Counted from the first letter of the stretch, positions 1 through 9,427 are shown. The stretch: 64,000 bases of DNA from JAFGNB01 sp050304135 (GCA_050304135.1 JBNLDC010000021.1:1-64000), one strand, 5' to 3'. Notes: generated from the letters alone by a model not told the origin. Translations and numbers: made by a program.

Positions 1-428
1 GTTTGGAGAAATTGGATAAATATTTCCATATAAATCTACATCTCTCATATTACTCAGGAGTGGTGGGCCGCCACCACCCGCCTTCGCCGTAGCCCGTCCT
101 CCATAGCATTGCGGAGGGTGGACGGCTTCGCGCAGGCAGGCTGCGGAGGGGAGACCGTTTAAACTTGCCTCACCACTGGTCGCGGGGCTGACAAAAAATG
201 CAGTTACTCATTTTCCCTCTCCTGTCAGCGGGAGGCGGTGCGGTGAGCTGAGTTTACCCTGAGTTTATCGAAGGGAACCGGATGCCGGGGTGGGGGTACA
301 GACCGGGAGAAAACAACATCACCATTTACCGGGACAACTCTCTCCTGCTCCATATTTCCCATCCCACGGTTGACAATTGCGCGCAATTGTTTCTTTTATA
401 CCGCTTTGGGCGGAGTTGTTTACCCAGG
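1..428. other. Gene-less left edge
   Basis: No convincing coding sequence is seen here. The stretch contains a short perfect palindrome around 60-77 (GTGGTGG/CCACCAC arms around GGCC), followed by GC-rich sequence resembling dispersed intergenic repeats. The following gene (429-2795) runs on the minus strand, so this region lies downstream of it and may hold its terminator, though no clear stem with a T-run was found. Confidence 0.4.
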
Positions 429-2795
429 CTACTTACCTTGCCGGTTCAGAACATCAAGGTGGGCAGCGATGGCCCGGGCAAGTTCCGTGTTTTTCAACTG
501 TATCGCAATCGCGAGCGCGAGTCGTTCATTTTCAAAGGCATCCCGGGTTTTTCCCTGGTCGGCATAGATTCGCCCCAGGAGAAAAAGAGCCAGTGGATCC
601 TTACTTTCCGAAAGGAGAACTGCCTGCTTGAGATGCACTTCAGCCTCCTCCAGATCACCTTTTTCAGCGAGTGCATGCCCGAGACTTCGATGGGCTTCCG
701 CGGCACCGGGCGTTTCCGCGACAACCGTTCTCAGGTGAAGTATCGCCTCATCTGTTTTACCGTTGCGTGCAAGGGTAAGGCCGAGATTCGCATGGGCAAC
801 GGTGAATTCCGGGTTCAGACGGACAGCCTTCCTGAACTGTACGATTGCCTCCCGGTCGTCACCTTTACCGGCGAGTGCTTCACCGAGATTGTTATACGCT
901 TCGAAATACTGCGGGTTGAGTGTAATAGCTTTTCGGTAGTGTGTGATTGCTTTATCGATCTTTCCGGTTTCCATCAATGCCACACCGAGGTTGTTGTGGG
1001 ACTGGAATTCGTCGGGAACCATTTGCAGTGCTTTTTTCCATTCCGGAACGGCATCTGCAAATCGGCCGTGTTTCATGTATTCGGTTGCGAGATCGGTATA
1101 AAGAGCATAGTCGGCAGCCGGTGTCTCGATAGTGTCGATGCCGTCCGGTGGAATATTCACAAATTCAGGAATATTGACCGCCCGATTGGCTGCTGTGGCA
1201 TTTTCGATAAGAATGGGCGGGGTATCCTCTCCGGAGGTATCCAGGTGAGTCAGAAACATCTGTGTGTAGGGGGTCCTGCTCTTGGATGAGAACACCATCC
1301 AGCGGCCGTTCGGCGAAAAACTGTGCCAGGAATTCATAAGCGGGGTATTGCAGTTCATGCGCCGTGCTTTTCCGCCTTTCGCCGGTACGATATACAGTTT
1401 GCCGTCGGGGCGCATGAGCAGTCCGTTACGGGCCTGTACATACACAATCCAGCGGCCGTCGGGAGAGATCTTCGGAAATGAGTTGCTCATACCGTTTTGT
1501 GATGCCCCGATTATGGGTTCTGCCTTGCCGCCCCTCCCGTTGTTGAAGGGGATGCGGTACAGATCATACTGAATCGGTGTTTCATGGGAATCATTTGCAA
1601 ACTTCGCAAGTCGGGATTTTTCCGGATAGGCATTCCGCGCCTTAGCTCGCGCGAATACGAGGTAGTTGCCATCGGGACTCCACACGGCATTGGTGTGAAC
1701 AAAACCGGTATCATCGGCTCCCGGCAGCGGGCGCAGATGACCTGTCCGGGGACTGTACCATGCCAGAATACCGCGTGTGGGGTAAAAAACCTGCAGGAAA
1801 CGGTAATCCTTGAAGTTCGCAACATAATACGTCTGTTCAAGATCAATCGGATTTTTGCGACGTTCGTAGTCGGTTTGCTCAATGCCGGGATCATTGACCA
1901 TGGTGACAACATGGCGGCCGTCCGGAGAGAGCTGTGACATGAATCCAACGCGCAACCTGTTTCCCAGCTTTCCGCGGAAGGTGCTCCAGGCTATCTGGTC
2001 ACGGGTACTGATTGACATATGCTGCCTGATAGCTGCAATCGCGTAAAGTCCCTTGTCGTTTTTCGGCCCGTCCATGTCCATACCCAGTTTTTTCCCGTTG
2101 GCCGAGAACGAGTGGCAGTTCGCGCAGGTGTGGAGCCCCTGCATGAGGATGCGGCTTTTCTTCGCTGCGACGTTGCGCAGTCTCCATGCGATCAACGGTA
2201 TTGCCTGCGGTGCAAGCGGCTTGATGACCCCCTTTTCGTTTTCCGACGGCATGAGGGGAACATCCCGGTAGAAAATGGGTGCTCCAACGGAATCGGTTGA
2301 GGTCCGGATCGTCATACTGCCGCGTGACAAAACCGTTTTCTGTTTGTTCCGGGAGTGTCCGGTGATAAGAATAGTTGCCGGAGCATTTATCGAATGTGCT
2401 TTGATGGCGTTCCACATAGCGGTGTCAGGTCGCCAGGTATGTGCAGCCGCCTGCCGGGGGGTAAGCGCCGGAGGTTTGTTGGTGGAGGTTACACACCGCG
2501 GATCGCTGGTGCCGGGTTGCATCCGCTCACCGGAGGATTCAGTCTGCAGCGGGGGCGTACTGTCGGCGAAGGTAACAGTAATCGTCCAGGTGGCAGTGGT
2601 GGTGTCGGTATCTCTCCAGAGCCAGGCGGGGGCCGGAAATTCGGGGGGAAATACTGATCCGTCGATCGGGTAATCAATGGTGATTGGGGCGGGTTCTCCG
2701 GGGGCTGCCGCTTTTTGCCTGTCCAGCTGACAGGTCGCCAGTACGGACAGCGCCGCAACACTGATTGTTAGTATTGTTCTGGTAGTTGATCGCAC
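429..2795 (-). CDS. Secreted TolB-like beta-propeller/TPR protein with one c-type haem motif
   Basis: The 788-residue product starts with a hydrophobic signal segment ending near Cys22, so it may be a lipoprotein, although the residue before the Cys is Thr. A CANCH motif (CxxCH, about residues 224-228) is a canonical covalent haem-attachment signature. Several SPDGR/SPNGR-type blades follow (about 290-530), typical of TolB/WD40-like propellers. The C-terminal part (about 565-770) holds roughly six TPR units with alternating NLG and ALxxNP signatures. Start: GTG at 2795, with AGAGGAG eight bases upstream. Proteins with this haem plus propeller plus TPR layout are usually annotated as hypothetical TolB/TPR proteins. 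The biochemical role is unknown; electron transfer, or a structural haem in a surface protein, is only a guess. It is the only gene here without an obvious carbohydrate link. Confidence 0.85.
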   Translation of the reverse strand: MRSTTRTILTISVAALSVLATCQLDRQKAAAPGEPAPITIDYPIDGSVFPPEFPAPAWLWRDTDTTTATWTITVTFADSTPPLQTESSGERMQPGTSDPRCVTSTNKPPALTPRQAAAHTWRPDTAMWNAIKAHSINAPATILITGHSRNKQKTVLSRGSMTIRTSTDSVGAPIFYRDVPLMPSENEKGVIKPLAPQAIPLIAWRLRNVAAKKSRILMQGLHTCANCHSFSANGKKLGMDMDGPKNDKGLYAIAAIRQHMSISTRDQIAWSTFRGKLGNRLRVGFMSQLSPDGRHVVTMVNDPGIEQTDYERRKNPIDLEQTYYVANFKDYRFLQVFYPTRGILAWYSPRTGHLRPLPGADDTGFVHTNAVWSPDGNYLVFARAKARNAYPEKSRLAKFANDSHETPIQYDLYRIPFNNGRGGKAEPIIGASQNGMSNSFPKISPDGRWIVYVQARNGLLMRPDGKLYIVPAKGGKARRMNCNTPLMNSWHSFSPNGRWMVFSSKSRTPYTQMFLTHLDTSGEDTPPILIENATAANRAVNIPEFVNIPPDGIDTIETPAADYALYTDLATEYMKHGRFADAVPEWKKALQMVPDEFQSHNNLGVALMETGKIDKAITHYRKAITLNPQYFEAYNNLGEALAGKGDDREAIVQFRKAVRLNPEFTVAHANLGLTLARNGKTDEAILHLRTVVAETPGAAEAHRSLGHALAEKGDLEEAEVHLKQAVLLSESKDPLALFLLGRIYADQGKTRDAFENERLALAIAIQLKNTELARAIAAHLDVLNRQGK

Positions 2796-2938
2796 AATAG
2801 TTCTCCTCTGATTCCACGAAGTTTTACCTATAAGATATTAAAATCACGGGCAAAAAGGGTCATGCATTCAGAGTTGGTACATTTCGGATCAACGTTCAAA
2901 CGAAAACAGCTCGTTTCGAGGAGTTCGAGATCCTCATT

Positions 2939-3054
2939 CACTTCACGAGTTTCGCCGATGGGAGCGGCGGTTCACCGTATAGTCACCACCGATTTCAATT
3001 ACTGTAGCCGGTGAATCAAAGGAAATGTATATTGTTTACATTGTTCCGGCAGGC
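2939..3054. repeat. Intergenic repeat A, copy 1 (about 115 bp)
   Basis: This stretch matches 9315-9427 closely over its whole length, with a shared core from GGCGGTTCACCGTATAGTCA through to TTGTTCCGGCAGGC. It contains imperfect GGTTCACCG / CGGTGAATC arms and could fold. No coding potential is evident. One copy lies before pair 1 and one before the GH30 gene. Confidence 0.75.
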
Positions 3055-3056
3055 AA

Positions 3057-3160
3057 GTGTGCCCTGGATCTGTGATCCAGGTTCCAATGCCAGCGAATCG
3101 GTGCAGTATGAATGTATGTTTACTTTACCTGAACCCGGGATCACAGATCCCGGCCACACA
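3057..3160. repeat. Large imperfect inverted repeat with nested palindromes
   Basis: Two nested palindromes, GGATC-TGT-GATCC near 3066-3079 and GGGATC-ACA-GATCCC near 3137-3151, are themselves arms of a larger inverted repeat bounded by TGTG...CACA. It is non-coding and may be a mobile palindromic (REP-like) element. Its function is unknown. Confidence 0.6.
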
Positions 3161-3266
3161 GGTTAAAGATTGTCACACCGGTAAGGGCACCTGCGCGGTG
3201 GTGATGATGTACCCGGTTTTTGATCGCTTCATGTAACTCCTCCGATACTATGATGTATATCCTGCT

Positions 3267-3480
3267 TTGTTCCTGTTCAGAATAAGGAGTTTCCGTCATA
3301 CCCGAGTTGTCACACTGTTCTTTAAACGTATGGTATCCAGTGTTTCACACTGTTTTTATTATATCGTTTTGGTCTTATCGGGTATCCATCTTCCAAAACA
3401 ATCTAAAAAACTGTGGATCCCCGCCTTCGCGGGGATGACATTCATCCTGTAAAATGTCAATCCTGAACAGGAACTACTTA
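3267..3480. repeat. MITE-like element, family 1 (TGTTCAGGATTG ends), copy 1
   Basis: The left end carries TTGTTCCTGTTCAGAATA and the right end CAATCCTGAACAGGAACTA, which are inverted relative to each other. The interior holds a perfect CCCCGC-CTTC-GCGGGG hairpin near 3419-3435. No transposase is encoded. Related ends occur at 9021, 40171, 48815 and 53759. Confidence 0.65.
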
Positions 3481-3496
3481 CTTAAGATATAATAAA

Positions 3497-3670
3497 TATT
3501 ACCTGAACTGAGCGGTTTTTCGCGGAAAAGAGTTCTGTAGCCGTGCCGGTAGTACGTTTTAAAAAAGCGCAGGTTAACCCGGCAGGTTAATTGAGCATTT
3601 TTTGAAATGCAGGATCGGTGCGGATGCGGAGCTGTTTTGTGTGAAAAACCGCTCAGTTCAGGTAGTAATA
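3497..3670. repeat. MITE-like element with about 23-bp terminal inverted repeats
   Basis: The left end ACCTGAACTGAGCGGTTTTT is matched in reverse complement at the right end (3643-3663), with flanking TATT/AATA. The interior is about 120 bp without a credible reading frame. It looks like a non-autonomous insertion sequence or the deleted remnant of one. No second copy was noticed in this window. Confidence 0.65.
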
Positions 3671-3816
3671 AAAGCTGCCGTACTTTCAGGGTTGGAGGGG
3701 GGGGCGTATCTGTTGTGGGGATGGTGTTCGAATGGTACTGCCGCTTTGAATTTTTAAATTGCACCGGAACCTGATATGTACGCCAAATTAAATCAATTAA
3801 TTGGAATAAATATAAT

Positions 3817-3835
3817 AAGTTACTGAAATTAAGTT
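3817..3835 (+). promoter_or_regulatory. Conserved motif upstream of pair 1 regulator
   Basis: AAGTTACTGAAATTAAGTT matches AAGTAACTGATATTAAGTT at 55532-55550 at 17 of 19 positions. Each copy lies in an AT-rich leader 90-150 bp upstream of a TIGR02147 gene. It is a candidate operator or promoter element; the role is inferred from position and conservation only. Confidence 0.4.
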
Positions 3836-3923
3836 GTTTAGAATAAGTTTTGTACGCTCATGGAGTACACTTTATGTTTTTTTTAGCCGATAGGCACCGC
3901 AGAAAAGTAGTACATTGTTCTGT

Positions 3924-4766
3924 ATGAAATCGGTACTGTCCTATATCGATTACCGTCTCTATCTGCGCGATTTTTACGATGAGAAAAAGCAGGCGACCCG
4001 GTATTTCTCAACCCGCTATTTTTCCAAAAAAGCCGGGCTCTCTTCCGCCAGTTTTCTGCGGGAAGTCATTAACGGGAAAAAGAACCTCGGCAAGCAGACG
4101 GTTGAAAAATTCATCCATGCACTGGATCTTACCGGTAAGGAGGCACGTTTTTTCAGGCACCTGGTGTTTTTCAATCAGGCAAAAGGCGCCGATGAGAAAC
4201 AGGACCACTATGCGGTACTCCTGTCGCTCATGAACACGGTGAAGGAATTCCAGCTGACGGCTTTGCAGCATCAGATTTATAATTACTGGTACATACCGGT
4301 GGTGCGGGAACTTGCCTGCATTATGGATTTCAAGGATGATTTCACTCATCTGGCAAAATCGGTTATTCCGGCAATCACTGCCTCGGAAGCGAAATCAGCG
4401 GTCAAGCTGCTGGTCCGTTTGAAGATGCTGAGAAAACGTGACGACGGCAGGTATGAACAAAGCAGTAGCGCGGTGCAGGCAAAAAGCGAACTTGATGCCA
4501 TGGCTATTATGAATTTCACCCGTTCAATGACGGAAAAGGCGATAGAGGCTCTTCGGACACTTTCCAGAAATGAACGGAATTTCTCGACCGTTACCTGTGG
4601 CATGAGCCCTTCCTGCTATGAAATCATTCTGGCCGAAATAAACGCCTTTAAAGATAGAGTCGTCACGATAATCAACAGTGACGAGCGGACACCTGATGAT
4701 CGGGTGTACCAGCTTAATTTTCAGGTGTTTCCGGTCAGCAGGAAACGGACCAGGGAGGAACAATGA
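3924..4766 (+). CDS. TIGR02147/DUF4423-family putative transcriptional regulator (pair 1)
   Basis: The product (280 aa) has the hallmarks shared by all five paralogues here: an N-terminal SYIDYRLYLRDFY block, a helix-turn-helix-like segment of the form YFSKKAGLSSASFLREVINGK (about residues 30-52), a YWYIPVVRELA block mid-protein, and a C-terminal RVYQLNFQVFPVS block. The N-terminal segment resembles XRE-type DNA-binding helices, so a DNA-binding role is likely but unproven; the family itself is uncharacterised. Paralogue alignment favours ATG 3924 over an in-frame ATG at 3915; neither has a strong ribosome-binding site. The stop codon overlaps the next gene's start (ATGA), implying translational coupling with the lipoprotein. 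It probably acts in the cytoplasm on the adjacent glycosidase genes (inference). Confidence 0.85.
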   Translation: MKSVLSYIDYRLYLRDFYDEKKQATRYFSTRYFSKKAGLSSASFLREVINGKKNLGKQTVEKFIHALDLTGKEARFFRHLVFFNQAKGADEKQDHYAVLLSLMNTVKEFQLTALQHQIYNYWYIPVVRELACIMDFKDDFTHLAKSVIPAITASEAKSAVKLLVRLKMLRKRDDGRYEQSSSAVQAKSELDAMAIMNFTRSMTEKAIEALRTLSRNERNFSTVTCGMSPSCYEIILAEINAFKDRVVTIINSDERTPDDRVYQLNFQVFPVSRKRTREEQ

Positions 4767-6400
4767 TACTTCATAGTACCTCCCGTATCCTCTCCCGGCT
4801 GGCCGTGTTGAGCATTACCGGGCTCATGGCGTTTCTGCACTGCACCCAGCCGGTTGCCGGCGGTACAAGTACTACCGATAACCCGAAAGTTGTCGGGACT
4901 ATTTTCGGAGAAGACCGGCGTCCGGCTCAGGATACCCGGGTGGTGCTGCTTCCCGAAGATTATGACCCGAATGCCGACACCGTGGCAATTATCGCTGATA
5001 CCACCGATGCTTTCGGACGGTATTCCCTGCCGGTTGCACGGGAGGGGGCCTTTAACCTGCAGGCGGTACATCTCATCAGTGGAACCCGGTCGCTTAACCG
5101 GGGTATTGTTGTTCATGAGGGCGAGGATTCGGTGGTTGCATTCGACGATACCCTCAAATCCGCAGGTGCCGTTCTGGTTGACCTGCCGGATTCCATCGAC
5201 CGATCAAACGGGTATCTCTATATCCCCGGTACCACGGTTTTCACTACTCTGGTCGGGGCCGGTGCACAGGTAGTGCTCGATTCGGTACCTGCCGACAGCG
5301 GCTCGTCTATCTGCTACACAACCAAAACCGCCACAGAACCGAAAGTGCTTCGCTATGATGTAGCCGTTACGCCGGGTGATACCGCAGTAGTATCGTTGCC
5401 CGGGTGGCAGTACTCCGCGGATCTTCACCTCAATACAACCGCATCCGGAGCAGGGGTGGCCGGTAACGTAACGGATTTTCCCGTACTGATTCGTTTACGT
5501 AAAGGAGTATTTCCCTTCGACCGGGCAGCTGTCGACGGGCGGGACATCCGCTTTACAAAGCAAGACGGCACCGTGCTGCCCTACGAAATTGAACGGTGGG
5601 ATGCACCTTCCGGATCCGCGGAGATTTGGGTGAAGGTCGATACGGTGTACGGGAACGACAGCTTGCAGCATATAAAAGTGTACTGGGGAAACGGTGCTGC
5701 CGTTGATGCCTCAAAGGGCGAGGCGGTATTTGATACGGCGGCTGGATTTGCAGGGGTATGGCATCTGAGTGAACAGGGTGCCGGTATACGGGATGCCACG
5801 GTGAACGGAATCGATGCCGTTGCCACTGAAACCGGTTCAGTTGCGGGGATGATCGGGACGGCTCAGGAATTCAATGGCAGTTCGAGCCTCATCAGGGCTG
5901 CCGGAGCCGCAGGCGACAAGCTTAATTTCACGGAAACAGCTGCCTATTCAGTATCCGCATGGGTCAGAACCGATGTCATCGATACGCTGTTCCATGGTGT
6001 CGTCTATAAATCGAACTTCCAGTACGGGCTTCAGATTCGCCCCGATGCGACGTGGGAATTTCTCACCTATGTTGAAAACGTCTCCTGGGAGATGTCGCGT
6101 GCTCCAGTGGCGGACAGCTCCTGGCATGCACTTGTCGGGGTGAGAGATGGCTCTCTGCAGCGCCTGTACCTGGATGGGGAGTGCGTGGATTCCGGCATGG
6201 TCACTATACCGATGGTCGGCACCCGCGCCTTTGATCAGCCACTTGAAATCGGTCACTGTCCTGATGGTGGAGAGGATCCTGACCGCTATTTTGACGGCAT
6301 CATCGATGAAGTCCGTATAGCGAACGTGGCATACGGCGCGGACTGGGTGAAGCTTTGTTATATGAATCAGAAGGAGTCGGATGTGTTCGTCCGGTGGTAG
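4763..6400 (+). CDS. Surface lipoprotein-like protein with DUF2341 and LamG domains (pair 1)
   Basis: The 545-aa product has a hydrophobic signal segment ending in LHC-TQPVAGG, with Cys27 the likely lipidation site. A carboxypeptidase-regulatory/CNA-B-like beta domain follows (about 40-115), with the shared VxG...VxLLPEDYDP pattern. Next comes a DUF2341 domain (about 212-310; FPVLIRL...DIRFTKQDG...LPYEIERWD...YWGN), then a concanavalin A-like LamG domain (about 322-545; GVWHLSE, FDGIIDEVRI). DUF2341 and LamG commonly occur in extracellular glycan-binding proteins. ATG 4763 overlaps the upstream regulator stop by 4 bp. It is likely a surface glycan binder or sensor made together with the regulator. 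No enzymatic motif is seen. Confidence 0.85.
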   Translation: MILHSTSRILSRLAVLSITGLMAFLHCTQPVAGGTSTTDNPKVVGTIFGEDRRPAQDTRVVLLPEDYDPNADTVAIIADTTDAFGRYSLPVAREGAFNLQAVHLISGTRSLNRGIVVHEGEDSVVAFDDTLKSAGAVLVDLPDSIDRSNGYLYIPGTTVFTTLVGAGAQVVLDSVPADSGSSICYTTKTATEPKVLRYDVAVTPGDTAVVSLPGWQYSADLHLNTTASGAGVAGNVTDFPVLIRLRKGVFPFDRAAVDGRDIRFTKQDGTVLPYEIERWDAPSGSAEIWVKVDTVYGNDSLQHIKVYWGNGAAVDASKGEAVFDTAAGFAGVWHLSEQGAGIRDATVNGIDAVATETGSVAGMIGTAQEFNGSSSLIRAAGAAGDKLNFTETAAYSVSAWVRTDVIDTLFHGVVYKSNFQYGLQIRPDATWEFLTYVENVSWEMSRAPVADSSWHALVGVRDGSLQRLYLDGECVDSGMVTIPMVGTRAFDQPLEIGHCPDGGEDPDRYFDGIIDEVRIANVAYGADWVKLCYMNQKESDVFVRW

Positions 6401-6671
6401 GTGGAACGTGCATGAATGCTCCCGGAAATGCCCGCACGGAACGCGTTGTCTGCAGAGTAAAAAGATAACCGTAGCTACTCAGGTATTCAGGAGTCAGTAG
6501 TAAGAATTCAGAATAAGGCACATAAAGAAATCAAAAAGTTACACTTTCAAAAGTGCATGTATTGTTTTTGTTAACATATGCTTCTTTATACCTTTTCTCC
6601 TGAATACTGAGTGGAAACAGATTCGAAATAGTTTGTAACATACCATAAATACTGTCTGTAAAGGAGCAGGT

Positions 6672-9023
6672 ATGAGAAATAGTACAAGGTTGGTTTTTAT
6701 CTGTGTTTGCATGCTTTCCGGTGGTTTGATTGCTTCGGGATGGGCGTATACCTCCCCCCGGGTTCGGATGGTCCGCAACCTCAACAAGTCATGGCAGTTC
6801 ATCAGACAGGATGTCGCCGTTTCCCAGGCGACCGCAGCTTCCGACCCGTCGAACTGGTCGTCGATCAACCTGCCGCATTCATTTGATATCCCCTACTGGC
6901 GGGCAAACAAGGCCCGATCTCCACAGGTCGGCTGGTACCGCAAACATATTACTGTTGATCAGTCGGTCATCGACGCGAAGAAGCGCGTTTTTATCGAGTT
7001 CGAAGCGGCGTTTCAAATCGCCTTTGTCTATGTTAACGGTACTATGGCGGGAATGCATAAAGGCGGATTTACCGGTTTTTCATTCGATATTACACCGCAT
7101 ATTCAGGCGGGAGACAACGTGATTGCCGTACGTCTTGACGCGCGGTGGAGTGATACCATTGCTCCGATCGGCGGCGATCATATTTTCATCGGGGGCATCT
7201 ACCGGAATGTATCACTTGTGGTAACCGACCCGCTGCATGTCACCTGGTATGGTACGTTTGTCACCACCCCGCAGGTATCGGAAGCCTCGGCAACGGTAAA
7301 GGTGAAGACTGAAATCAGAAATGACGGGACTGCGACTGCCGACTGCCGGGTGAAAACCGTTATTGCGGATTCGGCAGGCATGGAAGTAACCTCATTCGAG
7401 ACGACGCGGAGCGTTGCTGCTGGTGCAACCGTCACCCTGGTGCAGAGCAGCAATCCGATTTCCAATCCGCAATTGTGGAGTCCGTCATCTCCCTATATGT
7501 ATACGGTGCATACCGAGGTATACAACGGGACGTCTATTGCGGATAATTTCGAGTCTCCGCTCGGGATCCGTTGGTTCAAGTGGACGATGAATAACGGATT
7601 TGAGCTTAACGGTAAAAAGGTGTGGCTCCAGGGAGCGAATGTGCATCAGGACCGGGCAGGATGGTGTGATGCCGGTGTGAATACCGGATCGTACCGGGAT
7701 GTGCGATTGATCAAAGAGTGTGGAATGAATTTCATCCGCGGGTCGCATTATCCGCATGCACCGGCATTTTCAGATGCCTGCGATCAGCTGGGTATCTGCC
7801 TCTGGTCGGAGGCGCCGTTATGGGGATGTCTGACCGGTTCCGAAGACTGGAAACGGGGTTGCTACGCGAATAACGACAAATTCAAAAAAAGTTGTCTTGA
7901 CCAGACCAGAGAGATGATCCGGATTCACCGTAATCATCCGTCAATAATCGTCTGGAGTATGGGAAATGAATTGTGGTTCACCTCGGATCTCGGCCAGACG
8001 GTTTCACTGCTTACGCAGATGGTCGGCGTGTCCCATGAGGAAGATTCCACCCGCCCGGCGGGCGTTGGGGGCGTTCAGCTCAATACCGCAGATTTTGCAC
8101 GACCTTGTGATGTCGTCGGATTCAACGGCGGTTTTCTGCATGCGGATGCGGGGGTTCCATCGTTGGTGTCGGAATATGGTGCCGATTGCTGGGACCGTGG
8201 TGAGAATTACAATGCGTGCTGGGGTGACCAGATTTCGAGTCCTCCTTCGGCGGATCAGTACGGGTGGCGTGCCGGGTATGCGATCTGGTGCGGGTTTAAT
8301 TACGGAAGTATTTACATTGGTACGAATGGCTATTCCGATGCCGGAATGATCGATCATGCCCGTCTGCCACAAAAACGGTGGTATTTCTATCGTAATTTTA
8401 TTCGTGGTATTGCACCGCCTGCATGGCCGGTAAATGGAACACCGGCGAAGCTCAAACTGACTACCGACAGGGATACCATTACCGACGACGGTACCAGTGA
8501 TGCTTTGCTCATTGTTGAGGTGCAGGACGCTTCCGGGAAATGGTTGTCGAATTCACCGGACATTACGCTTACCGACAAATCGGGTTTGGGAGCGTTTCCA
8601 ACCGGGCAAACCATTTCGTTTGTCGGTGGTGCAAAGGACCGTTGTGTGCGCAATGGACAGGCATCGATCGAATACCGCAGTTACAAGGCGGGTACGGTTA
8701 CTATCGAGGCGACTTCGGGAAATCTCGATCCGGGGTCGATAACCCTCACGGTGCTTTCAGTTGCCGATGATGAGCCGGTAGTGGCATCCCGAATCAAGGC
8801 CGCCTTACCGGTTACCGGGGCGCTTAAGGAAATGGTGACTACCGGAATCGGAAACCGCATTGTGTTGCCGGACGGCATGGCTGGAAACAACGTTTCGGTG
8901 ACACTTTTCGATATGCGGGGAAGGTTGATCGGCCACGTAACGCCGCAACGTAACGGGAGGATCGAACGACGTGATATTGCCGACGGTATAATCATCGCCA
9001 GGGCGAAGAGAATGCTTAAATAG
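6672..9023 (+). CDS. Glycoside hydrolase family 2 (beta-galactosidase/beta-mannosidase-like), secreted
   Basis: The 783-aa product has a signal peptide (about 1-25), then a GH2 sugar-binding jelly roll (SWQFIRQDV...WYRKHI...VYVNGTMAG), an immunoglobulin-like middle domain, and a TIM barrel. The acid/base motif VWSMGNE places Glu433, and SLVSEYGA places the nucleophile Glu501, so the enzyme should be active. A bacterial Ig-like beta domain (about 595-695) and a C-terminal sorting-like tail (VTLFDMRGRLIG) follow. The start ATG has AAAGGAG nine bases upstream. It cleaves terminal beta-linked hexoses; galactose versus mannose versus glucuronate cannot be decided by eye. Its stop codon falls in the left end of a MITE-like element. 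Confidence 0.9.
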   Translation: MRNSTRLVFICVCMLSGGLIASGWAYTSPRVRMVRNLNKSWQFIRQDVAVSQATAASDPSNWSSINLPHSFDIPYWRANKARSPQVGWYRKHITVDQSVIDAKKRVFIEFEAAFQIAFVYVNGTMAGMHKGGFTGFSFDITPHIQAGDNVIAVRLDARWSDTIAPIGGDHIFIGGIYRNVSLVVTDPLHVTWYGTFVTTPQVSEASATVKVKTEIRNDGTATADCRVKTVIADSAGMEVTSFETTRSVAAGATVTLVQSSNPISNPQLWSPSSPYMYTVHTEVYNGTSIADNFESPLGIRWFKWTMNNGFELNGKKVWLQGANVHQDRAGWCDAGVNTGSYRDVRLIKECGMNFIRGSHYPHAPAFSDACDQLGICLWSEAPLWGCLTGSEDWKRGCYANNDKFKKSCLDQTREMIRIHRNHPSIIVWSMGNELWFTSDLGQTVSLLTQMVGVSHEEDSTRPAGVGGVQLNTADFARPCDVVGFNGGFLHADAGVPSLVSEYGADCWDRGENYNACWGDQISSPPSADQYGWRAGYAIWCGFNYGSIYIGTNGYSDAGMIDHARLPQKRWYFYRNFIRGIAPPAWPVNGTPAKLKLTTDRDTITDDGTSDALLIVEVQDASGKWLSNSPDITLTDKSGLGAFPTGQTISFVGGAKDRCVRNGQASIEYRSYKAGTVTIEATSGNLDPGSITLTVLSVADDEPVVASRIKAALPVTGALKEMVTTGIGNRIVLPDGMAGNNVSVTLFDMRGRLIGHVTPQRNGRIERRDIADGIIIARAKRMLK

Positions 9024-9228
9024 TATCTGTTAAAAACGGACTTTTTCAGGAAGATTGTCATTCCCGCGACTTGTGGTGAGTTTATCGAACCAAGGCGGGA
9101 CCACGGAGCCCATCGACAAGCTCAGAATGAGCGGAATGTGCGTAATTCACTTAAAAAGGCCGCTCATGCTGAGCCTGGTCGAAGTATGTGCGGACTTTTT
9201 TGCTGTATTCTCAACAGGAACCAAATAG
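9021..9228. repeat. MITE-like element, family 1, divergent copy
   Basis: The left end TAGTATCTGTTAAAAACGG and right end TTCTCAACAGGAACCAAATAG resemble the inverted ends of the family 1 elements, but with several mismatches. The interior has GAGC-rich segments in inverted orientation (AAGCTCAGAATGAGCGG near 9118 against CCGCTCATGCTGAGC near 9161). The stop codon of the preceding GH2 gene lies in the left end. Confidence 0.45.
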
Positions 9229-9314
9229 AGGGGCTACGTACCTGCCCTTTGGATTTGTGTCCGCACTGAATCAGACCACCACCTTGAACAGGTGGTGGCA
9301 TTTCTCCCCGGTTT

Positions 9315-9427
9315 CACTTCGAGTTTCGCCGCAGTGGCGGCGGTTCACCGTATAGTCACTACCGATTTCAATTACTTTAGCCGGTGAATCAATATAAATG
9401 TATATTGTTTGTATTGTTCCGGCAGGC
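9315..9427. repeat. Intergenic repeat A, copy 2
   Basis: This is the second copy of the sequence at 2939-3054, with small substitutions and one short indel near the GCGGCGG tract. It lies 180 bp upstream of the GH30 gene at 9604. Confidence 0.75.

Noticed and set aside
282..1289. 335-codon plus-strand open frame
   Set aside because: It lies antisense to the TPR part of the haem/TolB protein, has no recognisable domain and has an odd Cys/Phe-rich composition; it is a shadow frame.
3474..3764. 96-codon minus-strand open frame
   Set aside because: It spans the inverted-repeat element at 3497-3670; the translation is low-complexity, has no ribosome site and is not conserved.
4763..6400. DUF2341/LamG protein as an enzyme
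   Set aside because: LamG folds resemble some glycosidases, but no catalytic acid motif could be found; a binding role fits better.
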